DNA from: an uncultured Dysgonomonas sp.
Lineage (GTDB): Bacteria > Bacteroidota > Bacteroidia > Bacteroidales > Dysgonomonadaceae
Assembly: GCF_934668725.1 (NCBI RefSeq)
Contig: NZ_CAKUOF010000009.1
Span: 1-64,000, forward strand
DNA length: 64,000 nucleotides
Reading direction: 5' to 3'
Each line of letters opens with the position of its first letter. The first letter of the stretch is position 1. The translations under genes were made by a program, and so were the position numbers. Shown piece by piece: positions 25,434 to 34,386 of this stretch. Below the pieces are notes generated by a model, which saw only the letters and a program-made list of their open reading frames with translations, had not been told where the DNA came from and ran no database searches.

Positions 25434-28400
25434 TTAGAATGAAACATTTAAGTTGATACCGAAGCTTCTTAGAGTAGGCATTGACGCGTATTCAAAACCT
25501 TGAGCATTTCCTGTAGAGAAACCTGCTTCCGGATCAAATCCTTTAGTCTTGCTATAAATCATGAATAAGTTTCTTGCTACCAGACTTAGTTTAACGTTAC
25601 TAAATGGAGATTTAGCTAACATCGTTTTAGGGAATGAGTAACCAATATTTAATTCTCTGAATCGGATATTGGTCGCATCATATATCCAAGGCTCAGCTCC
25701 GCCTTGTAATGCAGTCCAATATAGTTGAGCTGTGGTTGTTGTGGTGTTAGGGGTAACGCCATCTGCTTTTACACCTTCTACCAACATCGATTCGCGTCCA
25801 CCTTCTGTCATCTTTAAAGTACCCGCGCCTGTTCCTGCTTTGATAGAACCCATATATACATCACCTCCATAACGCATATCGATTTGAAATCCAAGATCGA
25901 AATTTTTGTATTTGAATATATTGTTTATACCCCCCATCCAATCAGGATTGTTGTTTCCTAATTTAACATCTTCGCTGGTGAATGTTGGAAGCCCTTTATC
26001 ATCTATGATAATTTGTCCGGCATCATTTCTGGCATAAGCTTTTCCGTATAAATCGCCATAAGATCCTCCTACATCAGCAACGATTTTTACCATTTCGTTG
26101 ATGGATGGGTCACTTAATATTTGTCTTTCAATTCCATCAGATAGCTCTACAATTTTATTCTTGTTTTTAGAAAAGTTTAGAATTACATTCCATTGGAAAT
26201 CTTTGTTTTGTACAGGAACCCCTGTTAGTAAAAGCTCAATACCTCTATTACGTACATTACCCGCATTTACATATTTGTACGAACGCCCTGTGCCATTTGT
26301 TGGAGATATATTCATTCGCAATATTTGATCTTTAGCTTCTTTATTGTAGAAAGCAAAATCAACGCCAATTCTGTTTTTTAGCATGTTGAACTCCAAGCCT
26401 AGTTCATAAGACTCAATAGTTTCATTTTTTAAATTTGGATTTGCCTCGGTGTCATTTTTTTTGCCTACCACTTGCGAAACAATCTGATTGTCAACAATGA
26501 TTTTTTGAGTGCTTATTTCGTAATAGTTGAGTAGTTGATATGGTTTGGTGTCATTACCAACTCTCGCCCAAGATGCACGGAATTTAGCAAAATCAAGCCA
26601 ACCTTGAGTAGCATTCCATTTATTTAAAGATTCGGTGATTAGCCAGCTTGCTCCAACAGAAGGGTAGAAATAAGATCTGTTGTTAGAAGGTAGGGTTGAT
26701 GACCAGTCGTTTCTGGCCGTTAGATCCAAATATAGGGTATTGTCATATGATAAGGATGCTGTTGCGTATAATGAATTTATTTGCTTACGGAATGTTTTAT
26801 TAGTTGTTACTTGGCTAACATCATTAGACATAATAAATAAATCGGGTACCACTAATCCATTTGTCTGGCCTTTCATCTGATCGGTTCTGGTGTACATGAT
26901 ATTACCTCCTGCACTAGCTAATAATCCAAATTTGTCTGATAATTGTTTATTTGCAGTCACTAATACATCGGCATTAGATTCGTAGAATTGATCTGAATTC
27001 ATAACAAAGTCTCCTGACTGATACCAGTAAGGTGTTCCGGTAGCCAATCGGTCTTTAGAGTTGTAGGAATAATAATCTAAACCATAACGACCTTGGATAT
27101 TTAACCAATCGGTAAATTCATATTTCAAGGATGCAAATCCCAAAATACGATTCTTTACATCATCATTTGTATTCTTATAAGCTGCCCAATAAGGATTTCT
27201 TACTAATCCGGCATAATTGCTAGTCCATGAATAAGGTTTTCCGGAAAGGTCTGTCTCTCCATACGAAGTTCCTTTAGGGAAAGCATAACCCGGATATAAA
27301 GTTGTGTTGCCTAAATCACTGAAGTGAATAGAACGAGGCATCATTAAGTAGTTCAGGAAAATATTATCAGGGTCACCTCCTAATTTTACACGATTGTTAG
27401 TCTTTTGGTTCACATAAGTTATTTTAGAATCAAAAGACAGTTTGCTTGATAAATTTGCATTTCCACGCAATGTAACCGAAGTTCGTCCAAAATCACTGTT
27501 AGGTACAACCCCTTTATTTTTAAGATTCATAATACCTAGACGGATGGCTCCTTTTTCGAAGCCTTTACTTAAGTCCAGGCTGTTAGTCCATGTAGTACCA
27601 GTGCGTAAAAAGTCGCTGAGCTTATTATTATCACCTGAGTAAGTGATAGGATTTCCTCCTAAATCTGTAATAGATTGTCCTGTCATTTCTTCTCCCCAGC
27701 TGGCGGCTTCGTTTGTAGCATACTTACCATTGATACCCTGCCCGTATGTATTTTGGTATTTAGGTGTTTGCATTGGATTTTCAATCATAAAATTCGAATT
27801 GAAGGAAACTCCAATAGGTTTACCGTCTTTGCCCGATACCCCTTTTTTAGTCGTAATCATAATTACGCCATTACCGGCACGAGATCCGTATAGAGCTGCT
27901 GCTGCTGGTCCTTTTAGTACAGACATTGATTCGATATCGTCAGGCGATATATCTGCCATACCCGAACCTTTGTCTACAGCACGGTTTCCCCAGAAATCCT
28001 CCGATCCACCTGTTGAGCTATCAATAGGCACACCATCCACAACTACTAAGGGTTGATTGTTACCGCCGATTGAGTTCATACCACGTAATACAATGCTGCT
28101 TGATCCTGAAGGTCCTGTTCCCGATTGTTTTACTTGTAATCCTGCCACTTTTCCTGCTAATGCATTGGTGACGTTAGGATCTCTTGTCTCGGTCAGTTGA
28201 TTGCCTTTTATTTCCTGTAGAGCATAACCCAAAGATTTTTTGTCTCTCTTGATGCCTAAGGCTGTAACCACGACTTCGTCCAGTAGTTTAGCATCTTCTG
28301 CTACAACGATGTCAAGTTTGGTTCTGCCGTTTACTTGCACCTCTTTAGGGTTAAATCCTACATACGTAACGACCAAAGTTGCATCTGATGGAACTGTTAG

Positions 28401-28646
28401 TTGATAGTCGCCATTTATGCCTGTCATTGAAGCATTAGTAGTCCCTTTTTGTGCTACACTTGCTCCAATGAGAGTTTCGCCGGTATCATCCGTAACAATT
28501 CCTGATACTGTAATTTTTCCTCCGGTTTGTGCATTCATTGTCGTTCCTGACAATAAAATAGCTAGTACCATCATGATCAATGAAAGAAGCCTGAGGCCGC
28601 TTCTTTTCGGTACTTTCGTTTGCTTGCTGTGTTTTCTGGTTTCCAT
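25434..28646 (-). CDS. SusC/RagA-family TonB-dependent transporter
   Basis: An outer-membrane importer of 1,070 residues. A signal peptide follows a basic start (hydrophobic core at about 19-35, cleaved near MNAQ). Then come a CarboxypepD_reg-like domain (SGIVTDDTGETLIGASV), the LLDEVVVTALGI signature, a plug (PLVVVDGVPIDS, GPAAAALYGSRAGNGVIMIT) and a barrel ending INLNVSF. It has about 26 Met in the mature part, a useful reference for the Met-poor paralogue. It is the first gene of a two-gene operon with susD and has a well-formed promoter. No sigma/anti-sigma genes are adjacent. Confidence 0.96.
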   Translation of the reverse strand: METRKHSKQTKVPKRSGLRLLSLIMMVLAILLSGTTMNAQTGGKITVSGIVTDDTGETLIGASVAQKGTTNASMTGINGDYQLTVPSDATLVVTYVGFNPKEVQVNGRTKLDIVVAEDAKLLDEVVVTALGIKRDKKSLGYALQEIKGNQLTETRDPNVTNALAGKVAGLQVKQSGTGPSGSSSIVLRGMNSIGGNNQPLVVVDGVPIDSSTGGSEDFWGNRAVDKGSGMADISPDDIESMSVLKGPAAAALYGSRAGNGVIMITTKKGVSGKDGKPIGVSFNSNFMIENPMQTPKYQNTYGQGINGKYATNEAASWGEEMTGQSITDLGGNPITYSGDNNKLSDFLRTGTTWTNSLDLSKGFEKGAIRLGIMNLKNKGVVPNSDFGRTSVTLRGNANLSSKLSFDSKITYVNQKTNNRVKLGGDPDNIFLNYLMMPRSIHFSDLGNTTLYPGYAFPKGTSYGETDLSGKPYSWTSNYAGLVRNPYWAAYKNTNDDVKNRILGFASLKYEFTDWLNIQGRYGLDYYSYNSKDRLATGTPYWYQSGDFVMNSDQFYESNADVLVTANKQLSDKFGLLASAGGNIMYTRTDQMKGQTNGLVVPDLFIMSNDVSQVTTNKTFRKQINSLYATASLSYDNTLYLDLTARNDWSSTLPSNNRSYFYPSVGASWLITESLNKWNATQGWLDFAKFRASWARVGNDTKPYQLLNYYEISTQKIIVDNQIVSQVVGKKNDTEANPNLKNETIESYELGLEFNMLKNRIGVDFAFYNKEAKDQILRMNISPTNGTGRSYKYVNAGNVRNRGIELLLTGVPVQNKDFQWNVILNFSKNKNKIVELSDGIERQILSDPSINEMVKIVADVGGSYGDLYGKAYARNDAGQIIIDDKGLPTFTSEDVKLGNNNPDWMGGINNIFKYKNFDLGFQIDMRYGGDVYMGSIKAGTGAGTLKMTEGGRESMLVEGVKADGVTPNTTTTTAQLYWTALQGGAEPWIYDATNIRFRELNIGYSFPKTMLAKSPFSNVKLSLVARNLFMIYSKTKGFDPEAGFSTGNAQGFEYASMPTLRSFGINLNVSF

Positions 28647-28782
28647 AATGCCGCTTTTTAGTGAAAATATATAAATTAAAGATTGTTTTTATGGTTTTTA
28701 GATGTCTGGTATACAGTGTTTTGTTTGGTTTTTAAATATTGGTATTATTGGATAATTTAACTACTATTTAATTTCTTTGCAA

Positions 28783-28812
28783 CAAATCTATGTACCTTAT
28801 GATCTTTTACAA
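28783..28812 (-). promoter_or_regulatory. Promoter of the second susCD operon
   Basis: On the minus strand TTG (28812-28810) and TAGATTTG (28790-28783) are 19 bp apart, matching the Bacteroidetes -33/-7 promoter. A leader of roughly 130 bases precedes the susC start codon. Confidence 0.7.
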
Positions 28813-29039
28813 AAAAAGAATTGTTAATTAACATTCGGCCTTAATATAGGATTCGAATCTTGATGTTTGTGCTTTATGGTATTGCTTTATAGTTAGTTAG
28901 TCTGATTTGGATACTCCCTTTTGTGCTGTTTTTATCGCAATGTATGTTATTAAACATAGAATGAGGGGGTGTTGGAGAAAATGATTGGATAATCGTTTAG
29001 ATCAATTTTTTTTATCAAATACTGTATGGTTGTTATGTA

Positions 29040-29069
29040 TTGATTCTATTATGAAAAAATGTATCTTTG
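29040..29069 (+). promoter_or_regulatory. Promoter of ftsK
   Basis: TTG (29040-29042) and TATCTTTG (29062-29069) are 19 bp apart. The ATG lies 21 bp after the -7 box. Confidence 0.7.
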
Positions 29070-29090
29070 TTTCTAATTTAAGAATTCTAT

Positions 29091-31625
29091 ATGCCTGCTA
29101 AAAAGAGTAAAAAGAAAAAAAAGAGTGAGAAAACGACGTCAAGTGTGCTTCGTTTTCTTCGTAGCGAAAGAGGACATTTTCTCATGGGGGTTTGTGTGAT
29201 CTTTATCGCGCTGTTTATACTTATTGGGATGATTTCTTTTTTCTTTACCGGTGCAGCCGATCAAAGTAAAGTTGCGAATAAATATTTTCTGGATCTGATA
29301 ATTCACAAACAAGATATAAGTAACTGGACTGGAGTAGGGGGAGCTTTTGTTGCAGAGGCTCTGATTAATAAATACTGTGGAGTATTCTCTATTGTGATAC
29401 CGATTTTTATTGGATTGATAGGAGTTCGTCTGATTGGAATTAAAACCATTTCAATACTTCGTGCATTTATTCTATGCTCTTTTATTCTAATCTGGGGATC
29501 AATCTTTAGTTCGTTTGTCTTAACCAAGATTTTTCCCGATAGTCATATAATTTGGGGCGGAAGCCATGGTTCGGTATTAGAACAATTATTAGAAACAGCT
29601 TTGGGAGGGATTGGTGTTACGTTGATTATTATATTGCTACTTGTAATTTTTATTATAATAACGAAACAAACCTCAGTTGGGTTTTTCAAAAACTTATTTC
29701 CTGGGGGTAGTAATGAGGCTCGAGATGAAGATTGTATTGATGATGAGCTTGAAGAAGAGGAAAACAATACTGAGATTGTAGAGAAAAACTCTGTTTTGAG
29801 TAAAATATTAAATTGGTTTAAGAAAAAGAAAAAAGAAGCTACAGTTGATGTTGTTGCAGATAATCTGTTGGATAATGGTTTATCTGTAGATGAAGAATTG
29901 CAGCCTGTGACGGAGGCTCAAATGTATAGTGAGCCGCTTCCAAGTAAGCCAATTGTAACTAGACCATCGCGGTCTATTGATGTTGAGGATGATTTTGAAG
30001 TGGTTGTTCCACAAGAAGAGGTCTATCAAGAGAGGCGAACATTATCTCCAACTCCATATAGGTCTGTTACAGACACTGAGGAGCATGAGTTGACTGCTTC
30101 GGATGTGGAGGAAATGGAGGATTATGATCCGACAAAAGATTTATCTAATTTCCACTTTCCTTCTTCTGATTTATTGAAAGTATATGATAATACAGGTAAG
30201 GGTGTTGATATGGCTGAGCAAAAAGCTAATAAAGATAAGATCATAAACACCCTTCGTAATTATGGCATTGAAATAACCTCAATAAAAGCTACTGTAGGAC
30301 CTACTATTACTCTTTACGAAATTGTTCCTCAGGCAGGGGTTCGTATTTCTAAAATACGTAATCTCGAAGATGATATTGCTCTGAGTTTATCGGCTTTGGG
30401 TATTCGTATTATAGCACCTATGCCTGGTAAAGGTACTATTGGTATTGAGGTGCCGAATAAAGATCCTCAAATTGTATCGATGCAATCAGTTATTGCATCA
30501 CATCGTTTTCAAGAATGTAGTTATGATTTGCCTGTAGCTCTTGGTAAAACTATTACGAATGAGATTTTCATGTTTGACTTGTGTAAGATGCCCCATCTAT
30601 TGGTGGCAGGGGCAACAGGTCAGGGTAAATCTGTAGGGTTAAATGCCATTATCACATCGCTATTATACAAAAAACATCCGGCGGAGATGAAAATGGTGCT
30701 GGTGGATCCTAAAATGGTGGAGTTTAATATCTACTCGACTATTGAAAAACATTATCTGGCAAAACTGCCCGATGCAGAGAAGGCTATTATTACGGATGTA
30801 AGTAAAGTAACTCAGACTTTAAATTCCTTAACAAAAGAGATGGATGATAGATATGAGTTGCTAATGGCTGCTAGTGTCAGAACGATTAAAGAATATAATG
30901 AAAAATTTAGGAAGCGCAGATTGAGTCCTTTAAAAGGGCACCGATTTCTCCCCTATATTGTTGTTATTATAGATGAGTTTGGCGATTTAATAATGACGGC
31001 AGGTAAGGAGATTGAGATGCCTATTGCCCGTATTGCGCAAAAAGCTCGTGCTGTGGGTATGCATATGATTATAGCGACTCAGCGCCCTACGACCAATATT
31101 ATAACCGGAACAATCAAAGCGAACTTTCCTGCGCGTATGGCTTTCCGAGTAACATCTCAAATAGATTCTCGTACTATATTGGATATGTCGGGCGCAAACC
31201 AATTGATTGGTCGGGGGGATATGCTTTTTTCACAAGGAAGTGATTTAGTGCGTATTCAGTGTGCATTTGTAGATACTCCTGAAGTTGAAGAAATAACGCA
31301 ATACATAGGCAAGCAGCAAGGATATTCTCATGCTTTTGAATTACCTGAGTTTGTAGGTGACGGAGGCGGAGATGATAAAGTCGGTTCAGTTGATCTGAGC
31401 GATAAAGATCCGTTGTTTGAAGAGGCCGCTCGCTTGATTGTTGTGCATCAACAGGGGTCAACATCTCTTATTCAACGTAAATTTTCTATCGGGTATAATC
31501 GTGCCGGACGATTGATGGATCAACTGGAGGCAGCTGGAATTGTTGGTGGAACTCAGGGTAGTAAACCTCGTGAAGTCCTGATTATGGATGAGTATAGTCT
31601 CGAGCAAAAATTGAGTTCTATTTGA
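29091..31625 (+). CDS. ftsK: DNA translocase FtsK/SpoIIIE
   Basis: It pumps chromosome DNA across the division septum and helps dimer resolution at dif. The protein has 844 residues. Residues 1-30 are very basic, four to five membrane segments occupy about 25-205, and an acidic linker of about 160 residues follows. The motor has Walker A GATGQGKSV near residue 507 and Walker B VVIIDEFGDL near 625. The C-terminal gamma winged-helix domain (about 780-840; SLIQRKFSIGYNRAGRLMDQ) reads KOPS-type sequences. The basic, Lys-rich N-terminus is typical of Bacteroidetes. It is first in a probable operon with a mutarotase-like and a LolA-like gene. Confidence 0.97.
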   Translation: MPAKKSKKKKKSEKTTSSVLRFLRSERGHFLMGVCVIFIALFILIGMISFFFTGAADQSKVANKYFLDLIIHKQDISNWTGVGGAFVAEALINKYCGVFSIVIPIFIGLIGVRLIGIKTISILRAFILCSFILIWGSIFSSFVLTKIFPDSHIIWGGSHGSVLEQLLETALGGIGVTLIIILLLVIFIIITKQTSVGFFKNLFPGGSNEARDEDCIDDELEEEENNTEIVEKNSVLSKILNWFKKKKKEATVDVVADNLLDNGLSVDEELQPVTEAQMYSEPLPSKPIVTRPSRSIDVEDDFEVVVPQEEVYQERRTLSPTPYRSVTDTEEHELTASDVEEMEDYDPTKDLSNFHFPSSDLLKVYDNTGKGVDMAEQKANKDKIINTLRNYGIEITSIKATVGPTITLYEIVPQAGVRISKIRNLEDDIALSLSALGIRIIAPMPGKGTIGIEVPNKDPQIVSMQSVIASHRFQECSYDLPVALGKTITNEIFMFDLCKMPHLLVAGATGQGKSVGLNAIITSLLYKKHPAEMKMVLVDPKMVEFNIYSTIEKHYLAKLPDAEKAIITDVSKVTQTLNSLTKEMDDRYELLMAASVRTIKEYNEKFRKRRLSPLKGHRFLPYIVVIIDEFGDLIMTAGKEIEMPIARIAQKARAVGMHMIIATQRPTTNIITGTIKANFPARMAFRVTSQIDSRTILDMSGANQLIGRGDMLFSQGSDLVRIQCAFVDTPEVEEITQYIGKQQGYSHAFELPEFVGDGGGDDKVGSVDLSDKDPLFEEAARLIVVHQQGSTSLIQRKFSIGYNRAGRLMDQLEAAGIVGGTQGSKPREVLIMDEYSLEQKLSSI

Positions 31626-31637
31626 TAGTTCATTAAT

Positions 31638-32057
31638 ATGAAAAGGCAGCTGATAGAAAATCTTAAATCGGGGTATATAAAGAAGTCTTACCCAGTTCAG
31701 ACGAAGCGTTATTGTCAGTTTTTGAAATTAAAATTAGACGGAGATAAAGTCGAGCAGTATAAATATTGGCATAAAAGTCAAAATATCTGGCCGGAGATTC
31801 CGGAGGGAATAAGGAAAGCCGGGATTCTGGATATGGAGATATATTTAATTGGTAATGTAGAGTTTATGATTGTAGAAACTCCGATTGACTTTAATTGGGA
31901 TGACGCTTTTGGTAGATTGGCTACTTATGAACGGCAGTCTGAATGGGAAGAGTTTATGTCACAGTTTCAAGATGTAGAGCATGGCAATACGTCGGATGAG
32001 AAGTGGCAATTGATGGAAAGAATTTTTTCATTAGAAGATTGTCTAAAGATAAAATAA
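31638..32057 (+). CDS. L-rhamnose/L-fucose mutarotase-like protein (RhaM family)
   Basis: RhaM-type proteins interconvert the anomers of 6-deoxy sugars. This 139-residue protein matches in size and motifs: KRYCQFLKLKLD at the start of the domain, YKYWHKSQNIWPEIPEGIRK with the conserved His and Trp-Pro-Glu, IRKAGILDMEIYLIGN, then FMIVET, and a W-E-x-x-M-S-x-F segment. About 20 extra basic residues precede the domain; they are retained because the ATG follows 12 bp after ftsK. Its place between ftsK and lolA-like is odd for a sugar enzyme. No rhamnose or fucose pathway genes are in the window. Confidence 0.85.
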   Translation: MKRQLIENLKSGYIKKSYPVQTKRYCQFLKLKLDGDKVEQYKYWHKSQNIWPEIPEGIRKAGILDMEIYLIGNVEFMIVETPIDFNWDDAFGRLATYERQSEWEEFMSQFQDVEHGNTSDEKWQLMERIFSLEDCLKIK

Positions 32058-32235
32058 ATGATAAATTTGGATACTTGGAGGCATTCTATTTCGTTAAATC
32101 TCTTGTTGCTTATATAATCGGTTGCAGAAGCCGCTTATATACTTGGTATGGTTTTGTCGGATATGTACATTGTTTAATGGTTTGGTTAAACTTTTCTTCC
32201 AATTGTTAGTCTAAAGAACGAATAAACATATTATT

Positions 32236-32871
32236 ATGAAGCGGAATATATTCATGCTGACTTTCTTTTTAAGCGTTTTCTGTTTGAATGCTCAAAATGC
32301 TAAAGATATATTAGATAAGGCAAATCTTACTTATAATCAAGCGGGCGGTATTGTAGCATCTTTTACTGTTAATACTGAAGATGTTAAGGGGAAAACTATT
32401 TATAGTCAAGATGGGAAAGCTTACCTAAAAGGTAATAAGTTTAAAATAGATGTGCCTGATGGAATCACATGGTTTGATGGAAAAACCCAATGGGTATATG
32501 CCAAAGGTGGAGACGAGGTGAATGTGAGTAACCCAACCGGGGAAGAATTGGCTGGCGTTAGTCCGTCAGTTTTGCTTAGTTTATACAAGGCCGGATTCAA
32601 ACTTAGTTATAAAGGCGAAAAAAAAGAGAAAACTAAGACGGTGTATGTTGTGGAAATGATCCCTTTAGGTAAAAAGACAGAGTTTTCTAGAATGATTGTG
32701 ACTATAGATAAAGTAACCAATATATTTACTTCTGTTAGTACATTTGGGAAAGACGGAATGGATAATCACTTGATAATAAATAAAATTCAGACAGGGGTTA
32801 ATTTGTCTGACGCTGTATTTGTTTTTAATAAAAAAGAATATCCGGGAGTTGAGGTCATTGATTTGCGTTGA
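32236..32871 (+). CDS. LolA-like lipoprotein carrier
   Basis: LolA carries lipoproteins through the periplasm to the outer membrane. The protein has 211 residues with a signal peptide (cleaved near CLNAQ) and the all-beta LolA-like domain: ILDKANLTYNQAGGIVASFTV, DGKAYLKGNKFKID, GITWFDGKTQWVY and the C-terminal FVFNKKEYPGVEVIDLR. Bacteroidetes LolA proteins diverge from the enterobacterial ones, as this does. It lies downstream of ftsK, as is common in this phylum. Confidence 0.88.
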   Translation: MKRNIFMLTFFLSVFCLNAQNAKDILDKANLTYNQAGGIVASFTVNTEDVKGKTIYSQDGKAYLKGNKFKIDVPDGITWFDGKTQWVYAKGGDEVNVSNPTGEELAGVSPSVLLSLYKAGFKLSYKGEKKEKTKTVYVVEMIPLGKKTEFSRMIVTIDKVTNIFTSVSTFGKDGMDNHLIINKIQTGVNLSDAVFVFNKKEYPGVEVIDLR

Positions 32872-32931
32872 TCGATAGAAGTGATATAGATTTAGCCTAT
32901 GTTTTTATAGAAAATAAGAAATAATTCGCCC

Positions 32932-32961
32932 TTTGTTTAATCATTTATATCTATATCTTTG
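32932..32961 (+). promoter_or_regulatory. Promoter of trxB
   Basis: TTTG (32932-32935) and TATCTTTG (32954-32961) are 18 bp apart. Transcription would start near 32966, which excludes an in-frame ATG at 32959 and selects the ATG at 33001. Confidence 0.75.
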
Positions 32962-33000
32962 TGTTTAATATCGAAATTATCAAATAAAAATATAACTGTT

Positions 33001-33933
33001 ATGAGTGAAAGAGTACGTTGCCTTATTATAGGGTCGGGACCAGCGGGGTATACTGCTGCGATTTATGCTTCAAGAGCAAACCTCGCTCCAGTGTTGTATG
33101 AAGGTATACAGCCTGGTGGACAATTAACTACTACTACAGAGATTGAAAATTTCCCGGGCTATCCCGAAGGTGTTAGTGGAACGGAATTAATGGAGGATTT
33201 AAAAAAGCAAGCTTCACGCTACGGTGCCGATATACGTAGTGGTATAGTGACTGCTGCAGATTTAAAATCTACGCCTAAAAAAATTACAGTAAACGGTGAA
33301 ATCGAAATAGAAGCCGATACAGTAATTATATCGACGGGAGCAACTGCAAAATATCTAGGTATACCCGATGAAGCAAAATATGCAGGAATGGGAGTTTCTG
33401 CCTGTGCTACTTGTGACGGCTTCTTTTATCGTAAAAAAGTTGTAGGTGTAGTGGGAGGTGGAGATACTGCCTGTGAAGAGGCAATTTATTTATCGGGATT
33501 GGCAAGTAAAGTATACCTTATTGTTCGTAAACCTCAACTTAGGGCATCTAAGGTGATGCAGGATAGGGTGATGAAAAATGAAAAAATTGAGATTTTATTT
33601 AATACAAATACATTAGGTCTTTTTGGTGAGAATGGTGTTGAAGGAGCTCATTTGGTAAGGCACTTGGGGGAACCTAATGAGGAGAAATTTGATATTAATA
33701 TTGATGGATTTTTCTTAGCGATTGGGCATAAGCCTAATACAGATATTTTTGTAGGACAATTAGATTTGGATGAAACTGGTTATATAAAAAGGATACCGGA
33801 CAGTCCCAAAACAAATATTCCCGGGGTGTTTGCTGCAGGAGATGTTGCAGATCCTGTTTATCGTCAGGCTGTTACGGCAGCAGGGACGGGTTGCCAAGCA
33901 GCTATAGAAGCAGAAAGGTATTTGGCGGATTAG
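33001..33933 (+). CDS. trxB: Thioredoxin-disulfide reductase
   Basis: A flavoenzyme that reduces thioredoxin with NADPH. It has 310 residues, the usual length. Visible are the FAD-binding GSGPAGYTAAIYASRANL near the N-terminus, the redox-active CATC (Cys135 and Cys138), the NADPH loop GGGDTACEEA and the C-terminal FAD motif GVFAAGDVAD followed by RQAVTAAGTGC. The start is fixed by the promoter position. It stands as a single-gene unit with a terminator after it. Confidence 0.97.
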   Translation: MSERVRCLIIGSGPAGYTAAIYASRANLAPVLYEGIQPGGQLTTTTEIENFPGYPEGVSGTELMEDLKKQASRYGADIRSGIVTAADLKSTPKKITVNGEIEIEADTVIISTGATAKYLGIPDEAKYAGMGVSACATCDGFFYRKKVVGVVGGGDTACEEAIYLSGLASKVYLIVRKPQLRASKVMQDRVMKNEKIEILFNTNTLGLFGENGVEGAHLVRHLGEPNEEKFDINIDGFFLAIGHKPNTDIFVGQLDLDETGYIKRIPDSPKTNIPGVFAAGDVADPVYRQAVTAAGTGCQAAIEAERYLAD

Positions 33934-33960
33934 CAGCAATAAAATAATATGATTAAAGAG

Positions 33961-33990
33961 AGGAACTGACTTCGGTTGGTTCCTTTTTTT
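33961..33990 (+). terminator. Terminator of trxB with a TTCG tetraloop
   Basis: AGGAACTGAC pairs with GTTGGTTCCT (two G-U pairs in RNA) around the stable loop TTCG, followed by a run of seven T. It lies 27 bp after the trxB stop. Confidence 0.85.
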
Positions 33991-34287
33991 ATTTCTAAAT
34001 TTAAAGATAATAGTTCATCAAAAATTCATTTTTTCCTTAATCTTGCTTTTGTGGGCTTTTGTTGTTACTTTTTTACACTGTCTTATTTAATATTTTGCAT
34101 TTTTTTGTCTTCCCATATTAATATATTTTAAAATATTAATAGCCTTTTCCTGACTTAATGACTTTTTTAGTCTCTGATTTATTATCTCATTTATCTCATT
34201 ATTTTCTTTAATAGAATCAAAAAGAAATAATATCAATTATATTTTATTCAAAAAAGTCTATTTTGTTGATATTTTATGGATATTTGT

Positions 34288-34317
34288 TTTGATATATAAA
34301 ATATCTTAATACATTTG
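34288..34317 (+). promoter_or_regulatory. Promoter of the third susCD operon
   Basis: TTTG (34288-34291) and TACATTTG (34310-34317) are 18 bp apart. Transcription from here gives a leader of about 60 bases before the ATG at 34387. Confidence 0.68.
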
Positions 34318-34386
34318 CGATATATTATCTAAAGTTGTTTGTGTTTAAGTTTTTTTATCAAATTGAGTTTAATAAAAGAGGTATTT

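Larger units (their letters stand above)
28647..29090. other. Divergent promoter region between susC and ftsK
   Basis: These 440 bp are AT-rich and hold two well-formed promoters pointing away from each other (listed separately). The susC leader would be about 130 bases long. Beyond these I see no gene and no clear operator. Confidence 0.6.
33934..34386. other. Intergenic region between trxB and the third susC
   Basis: It contains the trxB terminator at its left end and the susC promoter at its right end. Between them is about 300 bp of very AT-rich DNA in which I see nothing definite. Confidence 0.6.

Noticed and set aside
27643..28056. 137-residue frame antisense to susC
   Set aside because: It lies entirely within a well-supported gene on the other strand.
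32959..33000. Longer trxB start
   Set aside because: The -7 box covers 32954-32961, so this ATG would not be in the transcript.
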